From: DYJK01 sp040755055
Lineage (GTDB): Bacteria > Bacteroidota > Ignavibacteria > Ignavibacteriales > Melioribacteraceae
Assembly (NCBI GenBank): GCA_040755055.1
Contig: JBFMBS010000017.1
Span: 1 to 64,000, forward strand
DNA: 64,000 nucleotides
Reading direction: 5' to 3'
Numbering within the stretch: the first letter of the stretch is position 1; every line of letters begins with the position of its first letter. This document shows positions 27,047-34,644 of this stretch, piece after piece. The notes beneath the pieces were generated by a model. It saw only the letters and a list, made by a program, of their open reading frames with translations. It was not told the origin of the DNA and ran no database searches. A program made the position numbers and the translations under genes.

Positions 27047-27117
27047 TTGTCGGTTCCATTCAATTTTTTCTTCCTTCGTCGTTATAATTTTAAATGTAAT
27101 AATTGGAGAAGGAAAAA

Positions 27118-27744
27118 ATGAAACTCTTAATCTTTGGAGCTACCGGAACAGTAGGGAAGCAACTTATATTACAATCTGTTGCTATGGGACACGAAGTGAC
27201 AGCATTTGCAAGATACACTGAAAAGCTAAACGATTTTGGACACAAAAATCTAAACATATTTAAGGGAGATGTTCTTGATGCTTCGGCAGTTGAGAAAGCT
27301 GTCAAAGGACATGATGCGGTGTTCTGCACTTTAGGAGCTGGACGAAAAGGAGATGTGCGGGCAAAAGGAACTCTCAACATAATTAGGGCGATGGAAAAAA
27401 CCGGAGTAAAACGATTCATCTGTCAATCAACTCTAGGTGTCGGTGATAGCAAAGGAAATCTTAATTTTTTCTGGAAGTATTTTATGTTTGGATTTTTTTT
27501 AAAGGAAGCATATCGTGATCATGAATTACAGGAAAAATACATCGCACAAAGTAATCTGGATTGGACAATAGTACGACCCGGCGCTTTTACCGGTGGGAAT
27601 ATATCGGGCAATTACAAACATGGATTTTCACCCACCGAAAAAAAATTAGAGCTAAAAATTTCTCGGTCCGATGTTGCACTTTTTATGCTTATGCAGCTAA
27701 CATCGGGTGAATATATCAGAAAGACTCCCGGTCTCTCGTATTAG
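27118..27744 (+). CDS. NAD(P)-binding SDR-like protein
   Basis: 208 residues of the atypical SDR group (NAD(P)H-binding, BLVRB/YwnB-like): MKLLIFGATGTVGKQLILQSVAMGHEVTAFAR with the GxxGxxG dinucleotide motif, GDVLDASAVEKAVKGHDAVFCTLG, FICQSTLGVGDS, and LDWTIVRPGAFTGG. Such proteins reduce flavins, quinones or similar compounds. The ATG at 27118 has GGAGAAGG just upstream; an in-frame TTG at 27103 was rejected. Confidence 0.88.
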   Translation: MKLLIFGATGTVGKQLILQSVAMGHEVTAFARYTEKLNDFGHKNLNIFKGDVLDASAVEKAVKGHDAVFCTLGAGRKGDVRAKGTLNIIRAMEKTGVKRFICQSTLGVGDSKGNLNFFWKYFMFGFFLKEAYRDHELQEKYIAQSNLDWTIVRPGAFTGGNISGNYKHGFSPTEKKLELKISRSDVALFMLMQLTSGEYIRKTPGLSY

Positions 27745-27853
27745 GATTTTCGAAAGATTTTTTCATGAAAAGTAATTTCAAGACTACATTTATTATATTA
27801 TAGTTTATCAACATATGGTTTAAGAATTTCCCCAAAAATATGGAAGAGTACGA

Positions 27854-28417
27854 ATGAAAGGAAGCAAATCAAATACTAATAAGTTAGAACGTTACGCCGC
27901 TTTTCTTCGCGGCATTAATGTCGGCGGCAATAAAAAAGTGCCGATGACAGAATTGAAAAATATGCTCGAGAAGATGGGTCTCAAAAACGTAAAAACAATT
28001 CTTGCAAGCGGTAACGTGGTTTTTGATTCGATAGAAAAGAATATAAAATTACTCGGTGACTCCATTGAAAAGAAATTGAATGAAACATTCGGCTTTCCGG
28101 CGAGAACATTGGTTTATAATTTCCGCGATGTAGAAAAGATGATTGCACTCGATCCATTCAAAGGGATTGAGGTAACGAAAGATATTCGTTTGTATGTAAC
28201 TCTGCTTTCGGAAAAACCGAAGAGTAAATTAAAAGTACCGTATGTTTCTCCCGATAGTTCATTCAGCATTTTAAAAGTAACGGATAATGCAATCTTCAGT
28301 GTATTGTCTGTTCAGGATACCCGAACTGTTGACGCGATGAGTATTATTGAAAAAGAATTCGGCAAAGACGTAACTACAAGGAATTGGAATACGATACTGA
28401 AACTATTTAAGATGTGA
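27854..28417 (+). CDS. DUF1697 family protein
   Basis: 187 residues. The DUF1697 signature is clear: YAAFLRGINVGGNKKVPMTELKNMLEKMGLKNVKTILASGNVVF at the start, FPARTLVYNFRDVEKMI in the middle, and the final TTRNWNTILKLFKM. The family is widespread and of unknown function. GGAAGAG lies upstream. It is the last gene before the tRNA-Arg remnants that mark the island edge. Confidence 0.9.
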   Translation: MKGSKSNTNKLERYAAFLRGINVGGNKKVPMTELKNMLEKMGLKNVKTILASGNVVFDSIEKNIKLLGDSIEKKLNETFGFPARTLVYNFRDVEKMIALDPFKGIEVTKDIRLYVTLLSEKPKSKLKVPYVSPDSSFSILKVTDNAIFSVLSVQDTRTVDAMSIIEKEFGKDVTTRNWNTILKLFKM

Positions 28418-28447
28418 GACGAGATAAATAAATCCTACACTTAATTT

Positions 28448-28533
28448 GTACACCCGTAGGGATTCTTCCAAAGGAATGCCTTCGGCAGAACCCCAAACCT
28501 CCCCGACTTTGTCGGGGTACTCTATCCAATTGA
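28448..28533 (-). pseudogene. tRNA-Arg relic carrying two palindromic units
   Basis: Minus-strand tRNA remains. 28448-28465 matches the 3' acceptor and T-stem strand; 28488-28500 continues the T arm and variable region; 28520-28533 matches the D arm. The stretch 28466-28487 (22 nt, TTCCAAAGGAATGCCTTCGG...) interrupts the T loop. The stretch 28501-28519 (19 nt, CCCCGACTTTGTCGGGG plus TA) sits exactly where the 19-nt anticodon arm should be. The 5' acceptor strand is lost. Not functional as tRNA. It precedes a second fragment of the same tRNA type at 28594. Confidence 0.65.
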
Positions 28534-28551
28534 ATAGTCCTAAAAATAGAA

Positions 28552-28588
28552 AAAAGCAGAACACGATTTAATATCACATTCTGCTTTC
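28552..28588 (-). terminator. Rho-independent terminator behind the tRNA fragment
   Basis: Read on the minus strand, AAGCAGAA pairs with TTCTGCTT across a ~17-nt loop, followed by a T-rich run (TTTTTTCTATTTTT). It lies just 3' of the tRNA-Arg fragment at 28594-28638. That suggests this was the native terminator of the displaced tRNA end. Confidence 0.6.
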
Positions 28589-28593
28589 TTGAG

Positions 28594-28638
28594 TACACCC
28601 GTAGGGATTCGAACCCCAAACCTTCTGATCCGTAGTCA
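28594..28638 (-). other. tRNA-Arg 3' fragment, probable attachment-site remnant
   Basis: 45 bp corresponding to the 3' half of a tRNA-Arg from the anticodon loop (CTACGGA, anticodon ACG) through T arm GTTTGGGGTTCGAATCCC to the acceptor CGGGTGT. The 5' half is absent. An integrase gene starts 85 bp to the right. This arrangement is typical of tyrosine-recombinase integration into a tRNA 3' end. The fragment is 38/46 identical to the intact tRNA-Arg(ACG) at 55630-55703, whose 3' end points toward it. Confidence 0.65.
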
Positions 28639-28722
28639 TCGGGAATCGCTGAATTTTCGCTAAAAACAAAGAGTTTGTTTGGAACTCCATACATAGTCCA
28701 TACAATTGGAAGGAGTTCTAAA

Positions 28723-29790
28723 ATGTTCTTAACAAAAAATTATAAGTCAGCCTTTTACCAAATTGTTTATTTTGTTGATGGTAAAAGAACAACTCACTCA
28801 ACCAGAAAGACAAACGAACAAGAAGCGGTCCAATATCTGGAAGAATTCAAAAAGTCTTTTGAAATCCCTTCCGGTGTACCTGATTCAATTTCTCTCCCGA
28901 TAGAATCGGGATGTTCCAAAATAACTTCTGATAAAGATAATCTTACTCTCTCAAAATTCAAAGAAGAATATCTTGAATATTGTAAACCAGTTAAAGCAAA
29001 AAAGTATATTGATTCGATAGAATTTTCTTTCAAACAGTTTGTGTCATTCAGTGGTGATCTTTCCTTATCTGAAATTGATATAAGAACAGTTGATAAATTT
29101 ATCAACTCAACTTTTACACGTACACAAAGAGGAGCTCATCTTTATTATCGTTCACTCAAGGCAGCTTTCAATAAAGCTGTTGAATGGAATTATATTCCAG
29201 TTAATGCTTTTACTAAAGTAAAGTTTCCAAAGCTTTCAAAAACATTTCCGGTTTTTATTTCTGAAGATGAGCTGCTGATTATTCTTGCAAACACTCCACA
29301 TCAGCATCTTAAAGATATTTTCACAGTTGCCTTTTATACCGGTTTACGTCTTAGTGAATTAATAAATATGCAGTGGAACTGGATTGACTTTCTGCAGAAT
29401 CAAATCATTGTTAAATGCACGGATAAGTTTTTAACCAAAAGCAAAAAAGAAAGAATTGTTCCTATGAGTGAAAAAGTAAGAGCAATATTATTCAGAAGAT
29501 TTAATTCCGCTCTGCATAATCCTGGTGAAGTTGTTTTTTATAATGTCAAAGGAAAGATGCTGTATCACGATTTAGTCAGTAAGCAGTTCAAAAAAGTTGT
29601 TCGTAAATCAAACCTTAGTGAAAAAATACACTTCCATACTTTGCGTCATTCGTTCGCTTCGCTGTTGGTTCAAAGAGGTGTGTCATTATATGTTGTTAAA
29701 GAATTGCTCGGTCACGAAGATTTAGCAACCACTCAAATTTATTCTCATCTGCAAAAACAAAATTTGATGGATGCAGTAAACCTACTTTGA
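28723..29790 (+). CDS. Tyrosine integrase/recombinase of the left island
   Basis: 355 residues. An N-terminal Arm/SAM-like region (1-150) precedes a catalytic domain with the R-H-x-R-H-Y set: TGLRLSELINMQW (Arg), HTLRHSFASLL (His and Arg), ELLGHEDLATTQIYSH (His and nucleophile Tyr). The ATG at 28723 has AAGGAG 8 nt upstream. Residues 58-63 (LPIESG) are encoded by a perfect palindrome, TCCCGAT-AGA-ATCGGGA (28895-28911), in a linker after the N-terminal domain. It is related to but distinct from the integrase at 58810. It probably moved the 28.6-55.6 kb region. Confidence 0.92.
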   Translation: MFLTKNYKSAFYQIVYFVDGKRTTHSTRKTNEQEAVQYLEEFKKSFEIPSGVPDSISLPIESGCSKITSDKDNLTLSKFKEEYLEYCKPVKAKKYIDSIEFSFKQFVSFSGDLSLSEIDIRTVDKFINSTFTRTQRGAHLYYRSLKAAFNKAVEWNYIPVNAFTKVKFPKLSKTFPVFISEDELLIILANTPHQHLKDIFTVAFYTGLRLSELINMQWNWIDFLQNQIIVKCTDKFLTKSKKERIVPMSEKVRAILFRRFNSALHNPGEVVFYNVKGKMLYHDLVSKQFKKVVRKSNLSEKIHFHTLRHSFASLLVQRGVSLYVVKELLGHEDLATTQIYSHLQKQNLMDAVNLL

Positions 29791-29902
29791 AAAACAAAGT
29801 CACATAGAGGTTTTTATGAAAATATCTTTCTATAATTTGCAATATTTCCAGTAAATCGCTATTATTCAATTACTCAATTGAATATTTTATTAAGAGAGTT
29901 AT

Positions 29903-30562
29903 ATGACTGGTAGAGAATTTAAAGACTTAACTTTTCAGCAATTTTCAAATATTGCAACAGCATTTGCTAGCCCCAAGAGACTTGAGCTAATAGATATTCT
30001 TTCTCAAGGTGAAAGAGATGTTGACACGCTCTCGATTGAAACAAATATGAATTTTGCTAACACATCGCGGCATCTGCAAATATTAAAGAGTTCAAAAATA
30101 GTTATAAGCCGGAAGGAAGGAGTAAGAGTTCTTTATAGTCTTGCTAATGATGAAGTTGTAAAATGCTGGAAAGCTTTACAGACATTATCAGAAAAAAGTG
30201 CTTCTGAAATTAGAGAAACTGCACGACTCTTTTTTGAAGAAAGATCCGCTTTAATTCCAATCTCATCTACTGAACTATTTGATAAACTTAGCAAAAATGA
30301 AGTTACTTTAATAGATGTAAGACCAAAAGAAGAATTCACGAGCAGACACATTTCCGGCGCTATTTCAATTCCATTAAAAGAGCTTAAAGAAAAATTGAAC
30401 GATATTCCGATGGATAAAGAGGTTGTTGCTTATTGCCGTGGACCATATTGTGTGCTTGCTGCTGAAGCAGTAAAACTTTTGACCAAAAAAGGATTTAATG
30501 TTGTTATTCTTAAGGAAGATGTCAATTCGTGGAGAGCAGAAGGACTACCTGTTCAAAATTGA
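29903..30562 (+). CDS. ArsR-type regulator fused to a rhodanese domain
   Basis: 219 residues. 1-110 is a winged helix of the ArsR group (IATAFASPKRLELIDILSQGERDVDTLS, NTSRHLQILKSSKIVISRKEGVRVLYSL). 120-218 is a rhodanese domain (VTLIDVRPKEEFTSRHISGAISIPL, catalytic loop YCRGPYCVLA with the active Cys). Such fusions probably sense sulfane sulfur or persulfide through the rhodanese cysteine. The HTH part has only one Cys, so the two-Cys switch of SqrR/BigR is absent. The SQR-like gene starts 41 bp downstream, so it likely regulates a sulfur operon. Confidence 0.88.
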   Translation: MTGREFKDLTFQQFSNIATAFASPKRLELIDILSQGERDVDTLSIETNMNFANTSRHLQILKSSKIVISRKEGVRVLYSLANDEVVKCWKALQTLSEKSASEIRETARLFFEERSALIPISSTELFDKLSKNEVTLIDVRPKEEFTSRHISGAISIPLKELKEKLNDIPMDKEVVAYCRGPYCVLAAEAVKLLTKKGFNVVILKEDVNSWRAEGLPVQN

Positions 30563-30603
30563 TTTCAAAGAGTAAGCTAAAATTTTTAGTGAGGAACTTT
30601 TAT

Positions 30604-31842
30604 ATGAATAAAAAAAAAGTTGTAATACTTGGTGGCGGAGTTGGCGGTATAGTAACTGCTAATCATCTTGCTGAAATTCTCCCGAAAGAGATAGAAATAA
30701 TTCTGATAGAGAAAAACAAAATTCATTCACTTTCAGCTTCCTACCTTTGGCTTATGGTAAATAAAAGAAGGACGCAACAGATTACCTCGCAATTAGGGGA
30801 ACTGATTAGTGCCCGTGTAAATATATTATTCGAAGAAATAAAACTAATTGATGTTGAGAGCAAGTCAATCATTACCGAAAAATCAAAAATCAATTTTGAT
30901 TATCTTATTATTGCTCTCGGCGCGTCCTTGGACAAAACACATTTAGATAAGCATCAATCTGGCGTTCATACTTTTTTTACGCTTGAAGGTTCTGAAAAAT
31001 TAAATAAGGCACTTCAGAATTTTAAGGGAGGAAATGTTTCAATTGTAGTTTCTTCATTGCCATATAAATGTCCCGGCGCTCCGTATGAAGGGGCAATGCT
31101 TATAAAAGATTTCCTAAGTAAAAAACTAAAAAATAACTTCACAGTTAATCTGTATTCACCCGAACCTCAGCCGCTTCCTGTTGCCGGACCAGAACTTGGT
31201 AATTCAGTTAAAGAAATATTAAATAAAAAAGGAATCGGCTTTCATTCTTTAAAACAAATGACTTCTATAAATTACGATAAAAGAAAAATCGAATTCGCTT
31301 CCGGTGATTCTGTAAGTTATGATTTGTTAGTTCTGGTTCCATCGCACAAAGCACCGGATGTAATCATTAATTCCGGTCTTATTGATGAAAGCGGATGGAT
31401 ACCAGTAAATAAAGATACTCTCGAAACAAAGTATGAAAATGTTTTTGCAATTGGTGATGTAACTTCAATTACAATTCCCGGCAGATGGCAGCTGGATAAA
31501 CCAATGAAACTTCCTAAAGCTGGAGTGTTTGCTCATTCTCAAGCAATAAGTATTTCTAAAATTATTGCTTCAAAAATTCTTGGCAAAGAGTCAAAAGAAA
31601 TTTTTTGTGCAGATGGATTTTGTATGTTAGAAGCCGGAGAAGATTTAGCCGGCTTTGCTTATGGCGATTTTTATGCTTCACCTCATCCTGATGTTAAAAT
31701 GAAACAACTCGGAAAACTTTGGCACTGGGGGAAAGTTCTTTTTGAAAAATGGTGGCTTTCTCCTTACGGTTTGAAAAAGTCATTTTATAAAACCTTAATT
31801 GAAGCTGGTGGTAAAAGTCTTAAAATTCCGATAAAACTATGA
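30604..31842 (+). CDS. SQR-like FAD-dependent oxidoreductase
   Basis: 412-residue flavoprotein of the sulfide:quinone oxidoreductase/FCSD family. It has the N-terminal FAD motif VVILGGGVGGIVTANHLAE, FDYLIIALGASLD, the central cysteine in PYKCPGAPYEGAM (aligned with a redox Cys of SQR), ENVFAIGDVTSI, and PKAGVFAHSQA near the C-terminus. A second Cys pair (CADGFC) lies about residue 340. A C-terminal amphipathic region (LWHWGKVLFEKWWLSPYGLKKS) fits membrane attachment. The ATG at 30604 has GAGGAAC upstream; the longer GTG start at 30529 overlaps the ArsR gene and was rejected. It probably oxidises sulfide. Confidence 0.8.
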   Translation: MNKKKVVILGGGVGGIVTANHLAEILPKEIEIILIEKNKIHSLSASYLWLMVNKRRTQQITSQLGELISARVNILFEEIKLIDVESKSIITEKSKINFDYLIIALGASLDKTHLDKHQSGVHTFFTLEGSEKLNKALQNFKGGNVSIVVSSLPYKCPGAPYEGAMLIKDFLSKKLKNNFTVNLYSPEPQPLPVAGPELGNSVKEILNKKGIGFHSLKQMTSINYDKRKIEFASGDSVSYDLLVLVPSHKAPDVIINSGLIDESGWIPVNKDTLETKYENVFAIGDVTSITIPGRWQLDKPMKLPKAGVFAHSQAISISKIIASKILGKESKEIFCADGFCMLEAGEDLAGFAYGDFYASPHPDVKMKQLGKLWHWGKVLFEKWWLSPYGLKKSFYKTLIEAGGKSLKIPIKL

Positions 31843-31887
31843 AGTCCGCTTTATATTATTTAGCAATCAAATAAAAAAAGGATAACT

Positions 31888-32241
31888 ATGAAATATCTTA
31901 TCATAATTAACGATGCACCTTACGGAACAGAAAAAACTTATAATGCTCTGCGGCTTGCAATGCAGATTCAAAAAGACTTTCCTGAAAACGAAGTAAGAAT
32001 ATTTTTAATGGCAGATGCAGCAACTTGTGCATTGCCCAATCAAAATACACCTAATGGTTATTACAATATTGAGAGAATGTTAAAGTCTGTTTTATCAAAA
32101 GGAGGCAAAGTAAAAATTTGCGGCACTTGTGCTGATGCTCGAGGAATAAAAAATCTTCCTTTAATTGAAGGTGCACAAATAAGCACAATGGCTGAATTAA
32201 CTCAGTGGACTGTTGAATCAGATAAAGTGATTACATTTTAG
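31888..32241 (+). CDS. DsrE/F-like sulfur-carrier protein
   Basis: 117 residues of the DsrE family: YLIIINDAPYGTEKTYNALRLAMQIQ at the start, VRIFLMADAATCALPNQ, VKICGTCADARGI (conserved Cys that would carry persulfide), and MAELTQWTVESDKVITF. Such proteins relay sulfane sulfur between rhodaneses and oxidoreductases. It follows the SQR-like gene by 45 bp with AAAAGGA upstream and is closed by a terminator at 32311, completing a three-gene sulfur operon. Confidence 0.87.
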   Translation: MKYLIIINDAPYGTEKTYNALRLAMQIQKDFPENEVRIFLMADAATCALPNQNTPNGYYNIERMLKSVLSKGGKVKICGTCADARGIKNLPLIEGAQISTMAELTQWTVESDKVITF

Positions 32242-32310
32242 TGTACATTTCTATACGCACTTTCATTTGAACTTTCTCGGAGTATATTCAATAAATCTCT
32301 CATAAAACAA

Positions 32311-32336
32311 AGGGCTTGAACATTCAAGCCCTTTTT
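32311..32336. terminator. Rho-independent terminator
   Basis: Perfect 9-bp stem GGGCTTGAA/TTCAAGCCC with a 2-nt loop followed by CTTTTT; AAA before the stem makes it work in both directions. It separates the DsrE gene (plus) from the T9SS gene (minus). Confidence 0.85.
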
Positions 32337-32388
32337 AAGTTTTATCATTCGTGTAAATTCTGCCAAAGGCATTCCTTCGGAAGTGTCT

Positions 32389-33897
32389 TTATTTTGCCAG
32401 CACCATTTTTTTAGTCTCTACAAAATTTTCAGCTTGTATCTTAAACAAATAAACTCCGCTTGCTAACTTTGAACCATCAAATTCAACTTCATAACTACCG
32501 GCAGCTTGTTCTTTGTTTATCAAAGTTGTTATTTCTTTTCCTAAAACATCATAAATCTTTAGCGTTACAAACTGTGCTTTTGGAATGGAATATTTAATTG
32601 TTGTTGCCGGATTAAACGGATTGGGATAATTCTGTTCAAGAACGAACTTACCTGGAACATCATCTTTGCTTTCAACGGCTGTTATGCTTTGACTGCTAAG
32701 AGCATAAAAGTTGCTTGCTGTGTTTGCGCTAAACTTTATTGTGTTATTTTGTTTGTCAATTGTTCCATTGATATTTTCCCATCTATTCATTTGGGAATTC
32801 CAAACCATTATTTTAATATGGTCTTCACTCATATTATAATATTTAAGCTGCTCATCAGTATAATGAAACTGGAAATTCATATTGTTTCCAAAACTCATCA
32901 TACCGCCGCCGTGTTCGCCGTCCCACATTCCATTCATTCCATTAGGAAAAAAAATATTCACTTCATATCCGGCAAAGAAATTATGCCCATTATAATTTGG
33001 CATATTCTCCGGATAAGACTCAAAAATCTGGCAAAACAAAGAATCTTGATTCATATGCCCACCGCCCATATGCCAACCTTGATACATTTCTGCATAATCA
33101 TCATAATCAAACGGAGTATAAAAACGTTTGTTGCTATCATTTGCGTGCATCCACATTCCGCCGAGATGCGGGAAAAGCTTTGTTGAGTCTCTCCAAACCA
33201 GTCCATTAATTTCGAATACAACAATCATTGGCAAGGATGTATTCATTCCTAAAGTTCCGCCTTTTATAGTAACTGTTTCACCATTTGCCGGTCTCTTAGC
33301 TCCGCTTAGCGGTTCATACCAGAATGGACCAAAATTAAGAAAATAATTTGGCTGGCTGTCATTATCAGTATCAAGATAGTAAGAGTGCATATAAAAAGTT
33401 GTATCAACCAATGCCATTCCCGTCAGTTCAACTGCTTTTAATGTATCGTGATTCCATCCGAAACCATAACCGCCTTGATATTGTCCGTGTCCCATCCATC
33501 CATATTGATGATTGTGCCGTCCCATATTATTCCACTGTGCAAAAAATGGATCCCGCCAAAATTCACCATTTATTTCATAAACAACTATAGTTGGAAATTG
33601 ATACATAGGCATTTGATATTTTCCGCCTTGAATAGTTATTTGGTCACCATTATTTGGGCGCTGTGCATTTGTGCTGTCTGGCTGGTACCACCAAGGACCA
33701 AGATTTAAATGATAATCCGGCCGGTTATCATTGTTTGTATCCAAAAAATAAATTGGATGTTGAAAACTTTCATCTACTATCACAGTTCCTGTAACTGTTG
33801 TTGTATCTGCTTTATCTGGTCTGAAATGATCTCCCATCATTTGAGCATTAGTATAACTTGCAAGTGCAAGCAAAAATAGAATAAATATATTCTTCAT
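32389..33897 (-). CDS. T9SS-exported Met/His-rich protein with two repeats
   Basis: 502 residues. Signal peptide 1-19 (FILFLLALASYTNAQ). Two ~105-residue repeats: the first starts VTGTVIVDESFQHPIYFLDT, the second LTGMALVDTTFYMHSYYLDT; both contain LNxGPxWYxP and VVxEINGxxWRD. Around and after them are clusters rich in Met, His, Gly and Trp (GRHNHQYGWMGHGQYQGG, WHMGGGHMNQ, GGGMMSFGNNMNF), which could bind metal. The C-terminal ~85 residues are a T9SS type A sorting domain (EQNYPNPFNPATTIKYSIP ... GVYLFKI). The ATG at 33897 has AAAGGTGA upstream. At the end of the metal island, so a role in metal (perhaps copper) capture is inferred. Confidence 0.82.
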   Translation of the reverse strand: MKNIFILFLLALASYTNAQMMGDHFRPDKADTTTVTGTVIVDESFQHPIYFLDTNNDNRPDYHLNLGPWWYQPDSTNAQRPNNGDQITIQGGKYQMPMYQFPTIVVYEINGEFWRDPFFAQWNNMGRHNHQYGWMGHGQYQGGYGFGWNHDTLKAVELTGMALVDTTFYMHSYYLDTDNDSQPNYFLNFGPFWYEPLSGAKRPANGETVTIKGGTLGMNTSLPMIVVFEINGLVWRDSTKLFPHLGGMWMHANDSNKRFYTPFDYDDYAEMYQGWHMGGGHMNQDSLFCQIFESYPENMPNYNGHNFFAGYEVNIFFPNGMNGMWDGEHGGGMMSFGNNMNFQFHYTDEQLKYYNMSEDHIKIMVWNSQMNRWENINGTIDKQNNTIKFSANTASNFYALSSQSITAVESKDDVPGKFVLEQNYPNPFNPATTIKYSIPKAQFVTLKIYDVLGKEITTLINKEQAAGSYEVEFDGSKLASGVYLFKIQAENFVETKKMVLAK

Positions 33898-33961
33898 ATC
33901 ATTCACCTTTATTAAAAATATCTGATAAAAATTGTAAACTAAAATTTAAGAAGGGATAGAA

Positions 33962-34372
33962 TTAAATAAGTAAAACAATTGAGGAAATAAACTTTTGACT
34001 CTGTGCGTTAGAATTATCTGTAGTTATTGGAAGTTCAACAACCGAATTATTGTTTGTTAATAGATTGGAATCAACGTTGAAAGAAGAAGAATGCTCAACA
34101 GTAACTTTCACTAAATTCTGCTTATTAAATACCGGGATTTCTAATTGTGTATCAGAACAATTATCGGCTTGTTTAGAAATAGAATACTCTAATTTGAAAT
34201 TCCGATTACCAAAGCAGCAAATCGTTTCATTTTTGTCGCAGCATTTATTTAAGGACGACTCAATGAATATTTTACCGTTACTTTCTTTACAGATTATAAA
34301 TTGATTCTGGAAGGCAATTAAGTTGCTGAAAGCAATTAAAATTAGAAATACTATTTTTTTCTTTTTCGACAT
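33962..34372 (-). CDS. Small Cys-containing exported protein of metal-resistance loci
   Basis: 136 residues with a hydrophobic N-terminus (MSKKKKIVFLILIAFSNLIA) and a motif FIICKESNGKIFIESSLNKCCDKNETICC. I know the pattern C..(D/N)G...IE......CC from small proteins beside czc/cus efflux genes in Bacteroidota, where the function is unknown. The second half is Asn/Ser-rich and low in order. Probably periplasmic and a candidate metal sensor or scavenger. Confidence 0.55.
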   Translation of the reverse strand: MSKKKKIVFLILIAFSNLIAFQNQFIICKESNGKIFIESSLNKCCDKNETICCFGNRNFKLEYSISKQADNCSDTQLEIPVFNKQNLVKVTVEHSSSFNVDSNLLTNNNSVVELPITTDNSNAQSQKFISSIVLLI

Positions 34373-34644
34373 CGAATCTAACTTAGCTAAACACTAAGTG
34401 TTTTCACCAACTATTATACCATTGGATAGAAATAACTTTGATTAAGCTTTCAATCCTTTTTTGCCCAAAAACTGCTTTTCGTTTCATCTAAAACAAATCA
34501 AGTTTCTTAAATGAGAATCCCTTTCTTTTCAGTGAGAAAGACATTAAAAAATAACTTTCACATAAATATCCTTTGCCAAGCCAATCTTGGTTATCCGGTT
34601 TTTGTAAGCCAATATTTTGGGGGATATTGGAATTGTTCCATTGG

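Noticed and set aside
12802..28417. Integron gene-cassette array
   Set aside because: The small single-domain plus-strand genes look cassette-like, but no attC sites (RYYYAAC/GTTRRRY pairs) and no integron integrase were found; the inverted repeats present do not have attC cores.
28407..28694. Minus-strand frame of 95 codons over the tRNA-Arg relics
   Set aside because: It consists of tRNA remnants and palindromic units read through by chance, with no protein-like features and no start site.
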